From NCBI GenBank assembly GCA_949318235.1, contig OX439137.1, positions 11,999,198-12,063,197 of the forward strand: a stretch of 64,000 nucleotides of DNA. The letters run 5' to 3'. The notes below the pieces were generated by a model that was not told where the DNA came from, made no database searches, and was given only the letters and a program-made list of their open reading frames with translations. The translations under genes were made by a program, and so were the position numbers. Source of the stretch: Ecdyonurus torrentis. Taxonomy: Eukaryota; Arthropoda; Insecta; Ephemeroptera; Heptageniidae. Positions 24,665-36,794 of the stretch are shown here, piece by piece. The stretch's first letter is position 1, and every line of letters starts with the position of its first letter.

Positions 24665-25399
24665 AAAACGAACTATCATAATTATTACAGGAAAATTATA
24701 TTAAATAATTGTCTGTGTACCCAAAGGAAATGAAAAACTTGCACAACAATGGGAGTAAATGCCAACATTTCAATGCATTCTTTATGCCACTCATCGCACC
24801 CGCTCTATATCTTGGCCTGTGTAATCTATGTGGCAATGTTGTCATATTTACGATTTTTTTATAAGCCTAATGTATTGCAAGATTTAGATTTCATTTCGGT
24901 ACAATACTAGATTTTTACCATTCACACCAAAAAATATTGCAGACAAAATATATTTAAAACCATAATATACTTCTGTGTTAAAATGTCTTCATTACAATAA
25001 AAAATTCATAATAATGTAATATGTTAATTTCATTATAAATTCTCTTTACTCCTAATATGCCAAAAAGTGAAAGTAAATTATACAAACTACTTTTTATTCA
25101 TTCTTAATAAAAAATTCTACCACACGTCATAATAATAACGCATGGCTAGTTCAGCTTTAGACTAGTTCAAATACCACAACATACAAACGTCTCTCTATAT
25201 TCAAATCCAACCATCCCTCCTCTTCACATCTATTTCAACCCCTCCTTGTCATTTTAATACGTCACACATATAGTATTCAGTTTGTTAGGTCGTACATATA
25301 TATCATATTAGATATCTATGTTCGTTTTCAATGCTGATCTATCATGTTTTGGTGTAAATATGAACAAAGTGTGAAGCAATAACACAATGCAATGATAAG
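22979..25399. other. AT-rich non-coding stretch
   Basis: Poly(A) near 23021-23040, poly(T) near 23811-23830 and (AG)n at 24618-24660. A strong-looking acceptor (TTTTATTTTTTTGCAG, ending at 24115) precedes only a short open frame (FELLDRRDNI then stop) and I leave it uncalled. The stretch 25190-25260 is pyrimidine-rich. Confidence 0.4.
24618..24660. repeat. (AG)n microsatellite
   Basis: Uninterrupted AG units. Confidence 0.95.
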
Positions 25400-25690
25400 T
25401 ACTGCTGGGTGCGTACGTGAAGTGTGAGAGCACAACATGATGCATGTTCACATGCATTCCATGACGACGCACAGCATTTGAGAGGTGCATGATCGATGTG
25501 ATTGCACCGACCAGCCTGCCTAGACGTTTCCACGGTTTTTATAGCCTGTCATAGCGAATGCGAGGCTGTGTACTTAAGCCGTGGCCGGCCCGTGTGTGCT
25601 TTTCCATTAATATGGAAAGTCCTTACCTGTCGATAAGACAATGTCTTGACTGGGACTGGGATTGGTGCAGCACGATAACACAATATGGCA
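25400..25690 (+). mobile_element. tRNA-derived SINE, copy 2 (5'-truncated)
   Basis: It begins at ACTGCTGGGTGCGTACGTGA, corresponding to the sequence just after the B box of the copy at 45252, so the tRNA-like head is missing. The body ATGCATTCCATGACGACGCA, then AGGTGCATGATCGATGTGAT and TGCACCGACCAGCCTGCC, is the best conserved of the three. The 3' block GACAATGTCTTGACTGGGAC and CACGATAACACAATATGGCA is shared with the copy at 19600. An A-rich stretch follows. Confidence 0.7.
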
Positions 25691-25829
25691 AGCAAAAGAA
25701 AAAAAAATCAAATTTGTGTGTCCATTCTCAATTTTCTGTTCACTCTTTCTTTTTTGCTTATACTATTCTTTGGGTGAAGAAAGATTTCATGATAATCCAG
25801 CACTAGTCTATGCTTTCTTTTAATGCTCT

Positions 25830-26280
25830 GAAGTCAGTGTAATCTTGAACATATCTATTTTACCCTGTGCACCTATTCTCAATGTATCTTTCGTTCTTCC
25901 TGCACCAGCATTAGCGCTGAAAAAAGTTTAATGCTTGGAGTATAATCTGCAATTCACAAACTGTAAAATTTTGGCACAGGAAAATCGTTCTACTCAAATT
26001 ACGCAAACAAACTACACCAAACCACATCAGATGGATTTCCATTTCACTATGCTGGCGCCTACGTTTAGTTCATAACAATGACATTCTAAAAGGCACCTGT
26101 AACTGAAAAAAGCCATGAGATTGCATTGTAGTTCAGGTGTCAACTGAGATTGCGATAGATTTTGCATGAACTAGAAGAAGTGCCTAGAGTTGGAAGACAT
26201 GCAAGTGAAAGTGCTGTACAATATGATCACGATTGAAATTTCACCATTCAAACTACGTGCGTATTTTTCTCATTAGAATA
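25830..26280. other. Less AT-rich unassigned segment
   Basis: This segment is visibly less AT-rich than its neighbours, and homopolymers are few. No long frame and no repeat partner is seen. It could be a decayed element or conserved non-coding DNA. Confidence 0.3.
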
Positions 26281-27119
26281 ACATAAAAAATATATATATA
26301 AATAAACTTTTTTTAAATTTTTTTTGCTTCACTTGGAACTCTAATTAATCCATGAAAAACTGATGATCACCAATGCTCTTGAAATGGAATTGCAATTTTT
26401 GGGTGCAAGAGAACAGGGTTTACGAACATCAATTATATAGCATGAGTAATTGAATGGTAAAATATTCAAACGTCGTCCAAGGAAAACTCTCTTCTCCGCT
26501 TTACTCCAAACACACGTAAAAGATTTGCTCAATAAACGCTTATATACTGATCAAATCGAGCAACAAATACGAACATATCTATAAATATACATCAATATTC
26601 TAGATTAATATCATGTTTGATGTGGTTCTAAATTTATCCCTCAATAATACATTAATATTTTAAAAAACTAAATCAACAACCAATCAAAATGTTCCTTTAG
26701 GTATAATAAATCATTCTGATTGGTTAACAAGGGAATATTTTATGTATATTAATATTTATATATACATATTGATGAAAAAAATATGATATTGTATAATGAT
26801 TTAATTACATTTTTTTTTTTAACATTTTATTTTATAATATTGATTTTGTGATCTGTTGCATGAAATATATGTAAATAAAAATTTGGTTTAATTTTTTTTA
26901 TAGTAAATTTATTATTTAGCAAATGAACTAACTAATGGTCTTTGGACACTGAATATAATATAGTGTTGATTTAGTTGTAGCTATTCGTAAAAGCTATAAT
27001 ATATATTATATTCATCCATATTTTTTATAAATATACTGTTGAATAACTACTAGATTTTTGCAAACAAAACACAAATCAAGTATAGAAAAAAACCTCAATA
27101 AATAGGAATTATCACTTGT

Positions 27120-27157
<38 letters not shown>

Positions 27158-27984
27158 TACTATTATTATAAAAATAACAAAAGAAAATGATAAATTATTC
27201 TTAATTTAAATAATACTATTTTATTACATAGTATTCATAATATTTGTTTAAAATTAATCGAAGCTATATAGTATATTCATATTATTTTACTTATCAGTTA
27301 TTCTAATCAATTTTTTTGGAATAATAATTAATCAACGGTGAACAATAGAAAGTTTACATAATACAATATTGTTAATTCAATTTTTATCATGATGTAATTA
27401 TTTGATAATAATCAATATATATTGATTACTTTTATATTTCTATACTTTATTATTATTATTATATTTTTTATATTAGTTTTATACATTTTTGGTTTGGTTT
27501 ATGTTTTTTGTTTTTTTAGTTTATTTAATGATGATTAATAAAAAAGATAATATATTTCATTTAAAATGTTGCGAAACCTAATTATTTTTAATAGGCACTT
27601 TCCCTTATTTTAAATTAAGTTAATCCTATCTAAATCACTATAATATATTATACTTGTTTTTTAAAATTAGTTTCACCTTATATATAATAATCGCATAGGC
27701 CTTAAATCAAATCGTTTTCCTTTTCAAGTCAAGTCAAATAGCAATATATCACTGACACAAATAATTCTGCAAATATTAAAAAAAAAAAAAATCTAACGTA
27801 AGTAGTTCAATATGTTGCATTGGTAATATTTGAATAAAATAGCCCTAGACTCACTCAAATGACTGAATTTTCACTATTGTTTTAAAAAAAATCTAAATTT
27901 TAAACTTAATATAGTAATAAAATTTTTAAAACATATTTACACATTAAGGAACCAAATTATAGTAGGTATACTATTTCTCAAGTA
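26281..27984. other. AT-rich non-coding stretch
   Basis: (TA)n at 27126-27154. A short block at 26391-26430 (GGTGCAAGAGAACAGGGTTT) has a partner at 62123. Two opposed CCAAT motifs lie near 26680 and 26720. No gene is supported. Confidence 0.45.
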
Positions 27985-28133
27985 TGTGAGAAAAATAATA
28001 ATAATAAAAAATTAAATGATTTCCCAAAGAAAATAGCCAAAAACAAAGTTTGTCCTATGCTGAGCAATGTTATTCTTTACTCCAGTATGATGTATATGCG
28101 CATTAAATATGACGTCATGTGCATACACCCTAT
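27985..28133 (-). mobile_element. MITE family B, copy 5 (half copy)
   Basis: Reverse-oriented. It carries the GAGAAAAATAATAATAATAA, GTTTGTCCTATGCTGAGCAA and TGACGTCATGTGCATACACC blocks and ends CCCTATAG. The CTTTAACATGAATGC end is missing. TGACGTCA lies at 28110-28117. Confidence 0.8.
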
Positions 28134-28144
28134 AGCTACTAGAC

Positions 28145-28465
28145 TTAAAGGCGTAGAACACTTTAAGCAAAAAAATTGCCTAATATCTTAACATACCTAA
28201 ATATCAACGTTAATTTGGCCGGAGTCATTAATTTCTAATTTATTTTCGATTTACAAAATGACAGCTTCGGGTTTGTGACACCACAGTTCACTATAGTCCA
28301 TGCGCGCGGAAACAGGCAAGCTGTGACGTCACAAACCCGCAGCATTCATTTTTTAAATGGAAAATAAATTAGAAATCAATGACTCCGGCCAAATTAACGT
28401 TGATATTTAGGTATATGTTTGGATATTATAGGCAAGTTTTTTGTTCAAGGTGTTCTACGCCTTTA
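28145..28465. mobile_element. Family E foldback MITE
   Basis: The ends TTAAAGGCGTAGAACAC and GTGTTCTACGCCTTTAA are inverted, and complementarity continues ~110 bp inward through AAATATCAACGTTAATTTGG and GCCGGAGTCATTAATTTCTA. The asymmetric centre has GCGCGCGGAAAC and TGACGTCA (28324-28331). The terminal TTAAAGGCRTAGAMCAC resembles family A, suggesting related transposases. A 65-codon open frame in the right arm is not a gene. Confidence 0.9.
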
Positions 28466-28954
28466 ACAAAAAAGAAAAAAAATACACGAGTATATAACAA
28501 TTATGTTCTCTTTATTTATATTTTATCAAAAACACATCAAACATTTTCTTTATGTTTAAAGAAATTAGTAATCTAATTTTTCTACAATAACCAAAAAAAA
28601 AAAAGCAATAAAAAAAAAAGTTTTCCTCATGACAGCATTTTATCTCATAATATACCATCATAAAAGAAACCTCTTTAAACGTCAGAAAATTATAACAAAC
28701 AATACCCTCATCTTCAGTATTATATTCATTTTATATCTCAAAAGTTTAAATATTGAAAATACGTCAGATGCATAATTTTCTTCCATATATAAAATCAAAA
28801 AGATCTTTTCTTATATATGAACGTATAAACAAACAATATAAAAGCCTTTCTTGTGTATGAAAGATAACATGTTAGAGACTTTTAAACACTTCAAAAATTA
28901 TTATAATAATAATAGTAAAGTTAATCTAATTATACAGTTGATATCTTTTTGAAA

Positions 28955-28990
28955 ATTAACCTTTTTATCTCATGTCATTTGCAGGTAATT
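28955..28990 (+). promoter_or_regulatory. Candidate recursive splice site 2
   Basis: AAATTAACC (branch-like), then CTTTTTATCTCATGTCATTT, then GCAG directly followed by GTAATT (junction 28984/28985). The pyrimidine tract is good and the donor is weaker than at 15031. Confidence 0.3.
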
Positions 28991-30047
28991 ATCTTATAAT
29001 TAAAATTATTATTTTCATCTTGACGTATTTCATTATTCTTATTATTTTATAATGACATATAATATATAAATTTATTATTATTATTATTATATTTATATAT
29101 ATTATAATCTACTGCCTGTAGCAGATATCATTTATTTATGATAGAAAAGGTTTTAAATAAATTATTAAAACAATTAACTTTTGTAACTTTATTTTGACAA
29201 TAGTTTAAATTTAAAATAGTAATGTAAATTTCAAAACAATTCGTTTATGTGTCACTCAAATATGATGGTTTACTTAAAAATATTTAAATGTTTATTTAAA
29301 GTTTTAATAATTCATCTCTATTATTTGGCAATTTTACGCATAAAAACGTAAATGACGTCACAAGCGTTAGGCCCACAAAAACTGTCGAAGATTGCCGTTG
29401 CTAACGATTGAGATGTCATGTACTGTACTGCACAGCTATTTTTGCTAGAATTTCAATTTTCAGTGAAATCATATTATTTGTATATAAACTCTACGATAAG
29501 TTAAAGCAAGGTAGAAATGTAGTCTTTTTACTAAACAATTTATTTCTATTGGCATATGGAAATAATTTGTATTTAAATAGAGTTTTGCGTCAACTGAAAT
29601 CTCCTTTCAATTGCATTATATGGCCATACGCCAATAAAATTCAATTTTTTAGCAAGAAATCTGTACAAAGATTTCAACGCTGATATTTTTAGAGTGTTAT
29701 AAAATTCTTTAATTTTATTAAATTATATATATTTTTTTTTTTTGTAAATTTTCATATTTTTTTTCATGGATATATTTCCTTATTTGCTCTATTTTTATGA
29801 ATTTCTCGCATATTTAATCTATGATAATTTCATAAGTATGACACATAGAAAAGGGAAAATTAAATATGCTTTTTGTTAAAATAGCCATTTATGACTAATA
29901 AGTAAAAGAAAAAAATCCTCAGAGAAGAAAAATATATTAATTGGGTTGAAAGTGGCCTAGACATAAGAAAAACAACAATAAAAAACAATTGGATAACAAA
30001 GAGACATCACAGAAAACTTTCATTCTAGTATATAACGATAAAATTTT

Positions 30048-30054
30048 TATATAT

Positions 30055-30142
<88 letters not shown>
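30048..30142. repeat. (TA)n microsatellite
   Basis: Long, nearly uninterrupted TA repeat. Confidence 0.95.
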
Positions 30143-30144
<2 letters not shown>

Positions 30145-30319
30145 CAATCTCTTAAATTAAAAGAATCTAAAGCTCTAAAGCTCCCTCTCATCTTTTGAAT
30201 CATGAATTGCGTACTAGAGATAAATTACAGTAGGATTAGCTATAATATTTTCAATTAAATACGTTTAATAATAAAAAAAAATGTTAGTACTCGTAATTCT
30301 ACATGTAAAAAAAATTTAG

Positions 30320-30662
30320 TTAAAGCCATAGATCACATAAAACAACATGAGCTTTTTAATGAATAAACACGAAATGGGATCTTCAAAACTGATGACAATT
30401 TTTGCCAGAATGTTAATGTAGCCTCACGAGAGAACGTGAAAATACTGTAAAGTGTGCAATTTGCGTGAAAATTCATGTTTACGACGTCAGAAAAATGCAA
30501 AAATTAGTATGCAAATGTTGTGCGGGTTGCATAAATCGAAATTTCTGATCACTGCTACGGGGCTACTATTGGGTTTTGAGACAAAATAAAGTTATTTATG
30601 TAAATCCCATCAAAAGTTTTGTGATATAAATGCTTATGTTTTTCTCTGCTCTATTCCTTTAA
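30320..30662 (+). mobile_element. MITE family A, copy 5 (full length)
   Basis: Ends TTAAAGCCATAGATCACATA and CTGCTCTATTCCTTTAA. All internal blocks are present. The CRE-like site is CGACGTCA (one mismatch). Confidence 0.95.
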
Positions 30663-30800
30663 AACAAGATGTCTATGCCAATAAGAATAGTAAATCCTAT
30701 ATTGCAAAACTAAAACGTGCCTTGAAAGTTTTAGAGTGGACAAATAATAATAATTACACTATATATACGTATGTGTGTCTGAACATACAAGTATAAGACT

Positions 30801-30882
<82 letters not shown>

Positions 30883-32200
30883 CTTAACTACGGGTAGGAT
30901 TAAGTTCATATGGTCAAAGTAAAGCTATATGTATGTATGTGTGTGTGTATACTCTCTGTGTAGTGTACACTGTAGTTACAGCTGAACACATACAGACATA
31001 AGTACTTTGTAAAACATATATATTGAGGAAAAGATAGAAAAATACTAAGTAGAGATTTCTACAAAGGGATCTTCTTTTCATCAACCGTTTTCTTTAGCTA
31101 TTTCTTTTTTTCTTTTTTTTTTTAATTGATTCTTTTGCAATAAAAATGTTAGTGTTTATATTTTTTATTATCTACAGATTTAAAATTTTAATCATATTCA
31201 TGAGAAATAAGGTCATTTTGAGTAATATTTTATATAAATATAATTTTTTTCTCCTTATTTTTTAAGAATAAGTTTTTAAACATTTGCCGCGAATTGGGTG
31301 CACATACTCGAGCTTTTAAAAAAATTGCTTGATTTTAATATGAACAATTGTGAATGAAAGTTTATAAGTCCTCGTTATATAGTTTACATAAGCGTACATA
31401 TATTATGGAGCAACAGAAATAATATCGCAATATTTTGTTTACGCAGATTTTAAAAAATTGCTCAACCCTCAAAAATGAAAGCGCATTTTTTTATTCCTTT
31501 TTTTTTTTTTTAATATTTTTTAATTGAGTTAAAAATTTGCAGAATACAACAAATATTTCAAGATATAATTTTTACTGCGTTGTATAAGCACATATCAATT
31601 TTTTTGTAACAATAAAAATATTAATAAAAAAGTTCTTGAAGAAGATTTCTGTACCCAAAAATGGTAATTTTAAAAGTATATTCGATACTAACGTGGCTAA
31701 TTCATATATTCAGCATACGTTTACCTATATCCATGTATGTATGTTACGTCTTATACGTACACACGTACAGATGGTACATTTTAAATCTTTAGTCTTACAC
31801 GTCTTATATGAGTCCCATAGTACTAAGATTTTAAATCTACGAGATGTAGTAGAGATACTATAAAATTTTACTAATTGCTTTACTAACTTACGATATAAAT
31901 TGAATTATTACTTTATATAATGTATACAAGTAATATGGTATTAAATTTAATTTTCTATAATATAATAAACTTAATTGTTGTATGGCAAAGTTACAAGTGA
32001 TGGATCCAAAATATGCATTCACATATATGCATTTCTTTGTTGGGCTTTGGGTGGAAAATTGTTGAATGTTTAGCATTGTTTGAATGGGATTAATCATTTT
32101 ATTGTGCAAAATTAAAGAAAAAAAAAAAAAAAAAAAAATGGAGCATGTGAATGCAACTTTATATTTCTATTATATTTTGTCATACCATTTTAATTAATCA
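30663..32200. other. AT-rich non-coding stretch
   Basis: (AG)n at 30805-30880, poly(T) near 31498-31512 and poly(A) near 32117-32138. Small open frames lack coding features. CATTCACAT (near 32019) and ATGTGAATG (near 32145) form a weak inverted pair like that at 41823-41956. Confidence 0.4.
30805..30880. repeat. (AG)n microsatellite
   Basis: Uninterrupted AG units. Confidence 0.97.
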
Positions 32201-32419
32201 TACACGGAAAGAATAAATTACATAATTTATGCTGTATTTATGTCATTATAGCATTATTGATGCTAAATTTGAACAACATAGTTAATTATGCTGTAAATAA
32301 CATAATATTTATGCTATGGAACATATTTATTATGCAGTATAGCATAAATTATGCTGTATTGAACAAATTGTGCTAAAATGAGCTAGCATAATTATTACGT
32401 AGTTATTTTTGTCCATGTA
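32201..32419. mobile_element. MITE family G, short copy
   Basis: Starts TACACGGAAAGAATAAATTA and ends ATTACGTAGTTATTTTTGTC and CATGTA, an inverted terminal repeat. The interior is made of AGCATAAATTATGCTGTATT-type units. It lacks the ~350-bp middle seen in the copy at 17693. Confidence 0.8.
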
Positions 32420-32745
32420 TGTAATTAAAATTATATAAAAATATTAAATCAGATAAATTAATTTTGTAATATAAGAGAACGTGCAAGTGGGTGTTGTATA
32501 CCTTTTGTGGTCTCTAAATAAAAACCATTTACAATCATATAAAAATACATGATGTTTCCATAACATGGCAATATAGAGAAACTGTGTAATATCGTAACGT
32601 CTATAGCATTAAAAATTTGAAGAAAAAAAAACAGTTTGACTTTATTTTATTATAATTGTAAACCGCAAGACTAAAAAATAAATAAATAAAAAACGACAAC
32701 TAAAGACTGATACCTTAATTCAAAATTCCATTACGTAACACGCGC

Positions 32746-32781
<36 letters not shown>

Positions 32782-33322
32782 CACAGCGTGACATGCATTT
32801 AAATACTTCCACTCTAAATAATTTTTACTGTTTGAAATGGACAGAAAACACTTTTTTTTTCTTTTTTTTTTTTTTTTTAGCACAAGTAACATATCAAAAC
32901 TGTTTTAGAAACTGCAACTTTTCCTAATTTTAAATGTAACTGTAAATATACGAGCCGCCTTATATTGTTGAATAAAACATTGTGCAGAAGTTACTAACAA
33001 AAAAATAAGCTCCTAATAAACTCATATAATTGAGTTATATATCCCGCAGTGTTAAATACATAATTCAATTTATGTAAGTTTTAACTTCATATATTATTTT
33101 TAATATCATTATATAGCCCTTCTAAAATTATATTTAAAATATTTTAAAGTCAAATTTGAAATAAGGGTTTAACAAGTTTTTGAGACTTTATTACATTTCT
33201 GTTTTTTTTTTTTTTAGAAAAGTTATTTACGTATATGAATGAAAAGATGAAAATTACGAGTATACTGAATAAATTAATGATTTGGAATGAATTTATTAAA
33301 ATAATAAAATACGTTTTAGATC
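32420..33322. other. AT-rich non-coding stretch
   Basis: Poly(T) runs at 32747-32779 and around 32852-32878. No gene is supported. Confidence 0.5.
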
Positions 33323-33668
33323 TTAAAGGAATAGACCAGAGAAAAACATAAGCATTTATATCAAAAAGCACTTGATAAGATTTACATAAATAACATTAGT
33401 GTGTCTCAAAACCCAACAGTAGCCCCGTAGCTGTGATCAGAAATTTTCAATTTATGCAACCCACACATCATTTTCATACCAATTTTTTGCATGTTTCTGA
33501 CGTCATAAACATGAATTTTAACGCAAATTGCATACTCTACAGTATTTTCACGCTCTCTCGTGAGGCTACATTAACATTATGGTAAAAATTGTCATCAGTT
33601 TTTGAAGACCTCATTTCGTGTTTATTCATTAAAAAGCTCATGTTGTTTTATGTGGTCTATGGCTTTAA
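33323..33668 (-). mobile_element. MITE family A, copy 6 (full length, inverted)
   Basis: Starts TTAAAGGAATAGACCAGAGA and ends TGTGGTCTATGGCTTTAA. TGACGTCA is intact at 33498-33505, and ACGCTCTCTCGTGAGGCTAC is present. TTAA at both ends is compatible with a TTAA or TA target duplication. Confidence 0.95.
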
Positions 33669-34983
33669 TTTTTGAAGAATTGTTACATAAAAACCAAACA
33701 ACAGTTTGATTGATACCATTTGAATTTTACTAATCATTCTGGTATCATGATAGGTTTTGAATGAAAAATTTGGACGGCTAAATAATTATTTAAATCCTAC
33801 GTCAAAAAATAATATGTACTTTCATGAAGTTTTAAGTTAGGTATTTATACACAAATAAAATTTAATTTTTTTTAATTGAGTATTTTGTTCTCTTTATAAT
33901 ATCTTGGCTATAACACAAACTCATCACTTTGTGCTCCCTCAGTAAGGAACACTGAAACAAAACACACACACAAAAAAACACACAATAAATTTTACTTTGG
34001 TAACAAATGCCAACACCTAAACTTTTGCTCTAGTGTGTACATAAATCCATATAATAACATTAAAAAAAATCAATTAAATAAAACAGTATAAAGTATAAAT
34101 AAAAAAACATCGTATTTTTAATCTACAGATTAAATTGAACGTTACAAACTTATTAAATGCATAAAAAAAACTGGAGATTAAAATAAAAAAGTATAACATT
34201 TTGTTAAGTTACTTTAAAAAAAACAACAGGTTTTAATATTTAAATTTATGTATAATATAAAGTACTATATAAATAGAAATAATGTTTTGGAAAAAAAAAA
34301 TCCTACTTTGCATTGTTGTAGAAGAGAACTGGGAAGAGAGAGAGAAAGAGAGAGTTATAGAGTGCGAAGTTTAGTTGAGTGATGAAAGCAGGAAAGAGAG
34401 CGTTCAAATGCCGGTGAATTTGCCATGGTGACCCCCCTCCTTCTCTCTTTATATCCCTGCTTTACTATAGTATAAAGCCCATGATATGATAAAAATGATG
34501 TTGCAAGACAGGTAACTCAATAAATAAATTTTTCCAGGCTACCTTTCAAGTAAAAATAAAATTAATAACACGTATTTCTTTAAGAATACTAAATTTATTT
34601 AATTTATATTAAATAAAATAAATAATTTTAATTTGATTGGATTTTATGATAAGATAATTATAAATGACAGTTTATTGCAAAAATTAGTTAAAAACCCATT
34701 TTTTTTATTCAAAATTGAAACTTCTTATAGAAATTATTTTCTTCTCATTGCAATAAAGGCTTTTAACTTAAGACAAAAAAAAATCCTGCGTATTTAAAAT
34801 TCAACCAAAAAAAAGTATTTTAATAGAATGGAAAGAAAAGAAAAAAAAAAAGGAGAAAGAGGAAGAAAAGCAATGTAATACAAAAAATACTCGAGCCATA
34901 TTTTGTAAATGAAATTGTAAAAACCATAGTCCTCTTTTGATTGATGCCTACCACTGAAATTTGCGTGCGTGGAAGATCATTTG

Positions 34984-35022
<39 letters not shown>

Positions 35023-35750
35023 TGCTCTCTTTTCTTTAACTAAGGAAAAGAAAAAGTATTGACCGCAAACATATTATATAGAGATGTAAAATGTTTATAC
35101 TTTCTATACCTTTACGTGTCCATCCATGTGTTTAATGAAATAGGTCATGTTATTATATTATGAAACATTATAATTTTGACATTTTAGAGATAGAAATTAT
35201 TCTAAAATTAAATGTTATTACAGTGTTAAAATAATTGTTTCTTTATATGTAAAATTTACTTTTATGTAAAATAGCATATGATTTGAAAAGTGATTTTCAA
35301 CGTTCTAAAAGCAAATAATATTTTTGAATAAGAAGAGAAGGAAAGGTTAAGGTTATAAATATTAATTTAATATAAATTTGCATAACTGAGAAGGCCAGAT
35401 AAAATGCTCTGTTAGAAACTCAATTAAACTCAAAAGACCATAAAATTATACAGTAGACCGTAAGTAATTTGAAGCACACATGCCTAAAATTCATTCATGA
35501 AAATAACTTGACAAAACAGGTAAAAAAAAAAATATGTAATTTTTTTTTAAATTTTCATTCATAAATTTATAAATTTTAAAACGCTTAATATAAAAAATAT
35601 ATATTTCTCTTTTAAATAATTTCTTAAATTCGGATTAATTTGAAAAATGACAACTTATTATTTATTTTTCCAATTATGAATGTTTTTTTTCATTGTATGT
35701 TATTATTATTTTTTAAATATAAATCTCCCCTATTATATTTCTTTTTAAAG
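33669..35750. other. AT-rich non-coding stretch
   Basis: Short (AG)n at 34980-35020 and around 34335-34353. A slightly GC-richer patch lies near 34400-34450. No gene or repeat partner is seen. Confidence 0.45.
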
Positions 35751-35759
35751 AGTACTTGT
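35751..35759 (+). repeat. Left target-site duplication AGTACTTGT
   Basis: Nine bases matching 40795-40803 exactly. They flank the outer ends of the 5-kb element. Confidence 0.75.
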
Positions 35760-36794
35760 AGAGTACTCTAGAAGGGGGGAGTATACGCGCACCCTTTGTT
35801 GGGGTTTTTTGATCACGAAAAATTGCGTAAGTAATGGGAAAAATCGCGATTTTGAAACATCATAACTATTGAACAAAGGAAGTTACAGCATTGAAATTTT
35901 CACAGAACAAACTTCATTTTATGGCGATTTTATGTTTAAATTTTCAAAACCCTCAGTGTGCTATAAATTTAATTTATTTTAGCTTTAAAAATATCATATT
36001 TTGAAAATCAATACTCGACGCTCATTGGCTAATGCGCTCCAACAATGAAAAATAAAAAGTAAACAAACTCAACGCTCTTGTGCTTGCTGTCCACTGTTTA
36101 TAAATACACAACAAGTATACATACTTCGATTAAAAATGATAATCTCAAGTTTATGTATCTTAAATTATTGTTTTAGTGTTATAACTTGAAACAATGTTTC
36201 TATTATTCTTAATATCTGTAAAAGAAAAAAAAAATGAAATTATTTGATCAATATTTCATTAATAATTTAAAAGTTTATTATACATTATAATCAAAAAAAT
36301 AATAATTTGTTAAATTTTTAACATTCGATTTTTAACAACTCGACAAGTATTTATTAAAAATAGATTATTATTTCCTTTACTTTACATAATATACCATAGA
36401 AATGCAATTTTTTGCTATTTTGAGGAAACATTTTTATATACAGTCAACTATACGCATCAACTTAATAAAACTTGAGAGTTTGTTTTAATTTTTCTTTTAA
36501 AAGATACTATTCGTAAAATGCACTTATTGTGTAAGAAATATACTTAATAAATTGAATACATTATTAATTCTTTTATGTAAATTAAAATTTACTTTATAAT
36601 TTCTATAGAAAAAGCCATTTTCAATAGAAAGTCTGGACTCTGGCACAGTTTGGAAAGCTAAACTAAAGACTTTTGTTGTGTATACTAAATATTTAATTTT
36701 ATTGCAATACAATACTTATTAATAAATGGTACTAATTCATTAAACACATGAAAAGGAAATATTATACATGAAAGAAATAAATACATTATTTGAT

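Larger units (their letters stand above)
28466..30319. other. AT-rich non-coding stretch
   Basis: A second recursive-splice-like motif lies at 28984/28985 and a TGACGTCA outside any recognised repeat lies at 29353-29360. A 91-codon open frame starting at 29408 has no recognisable domain. A long (TA)n tract occupies 30048-30142. Confidence 0.4.

Noticed and set aside
29408..29683. 91-codon open frame
   Set aside because: No domain, signal peptide or compositional signature, and no splice context that I could support.
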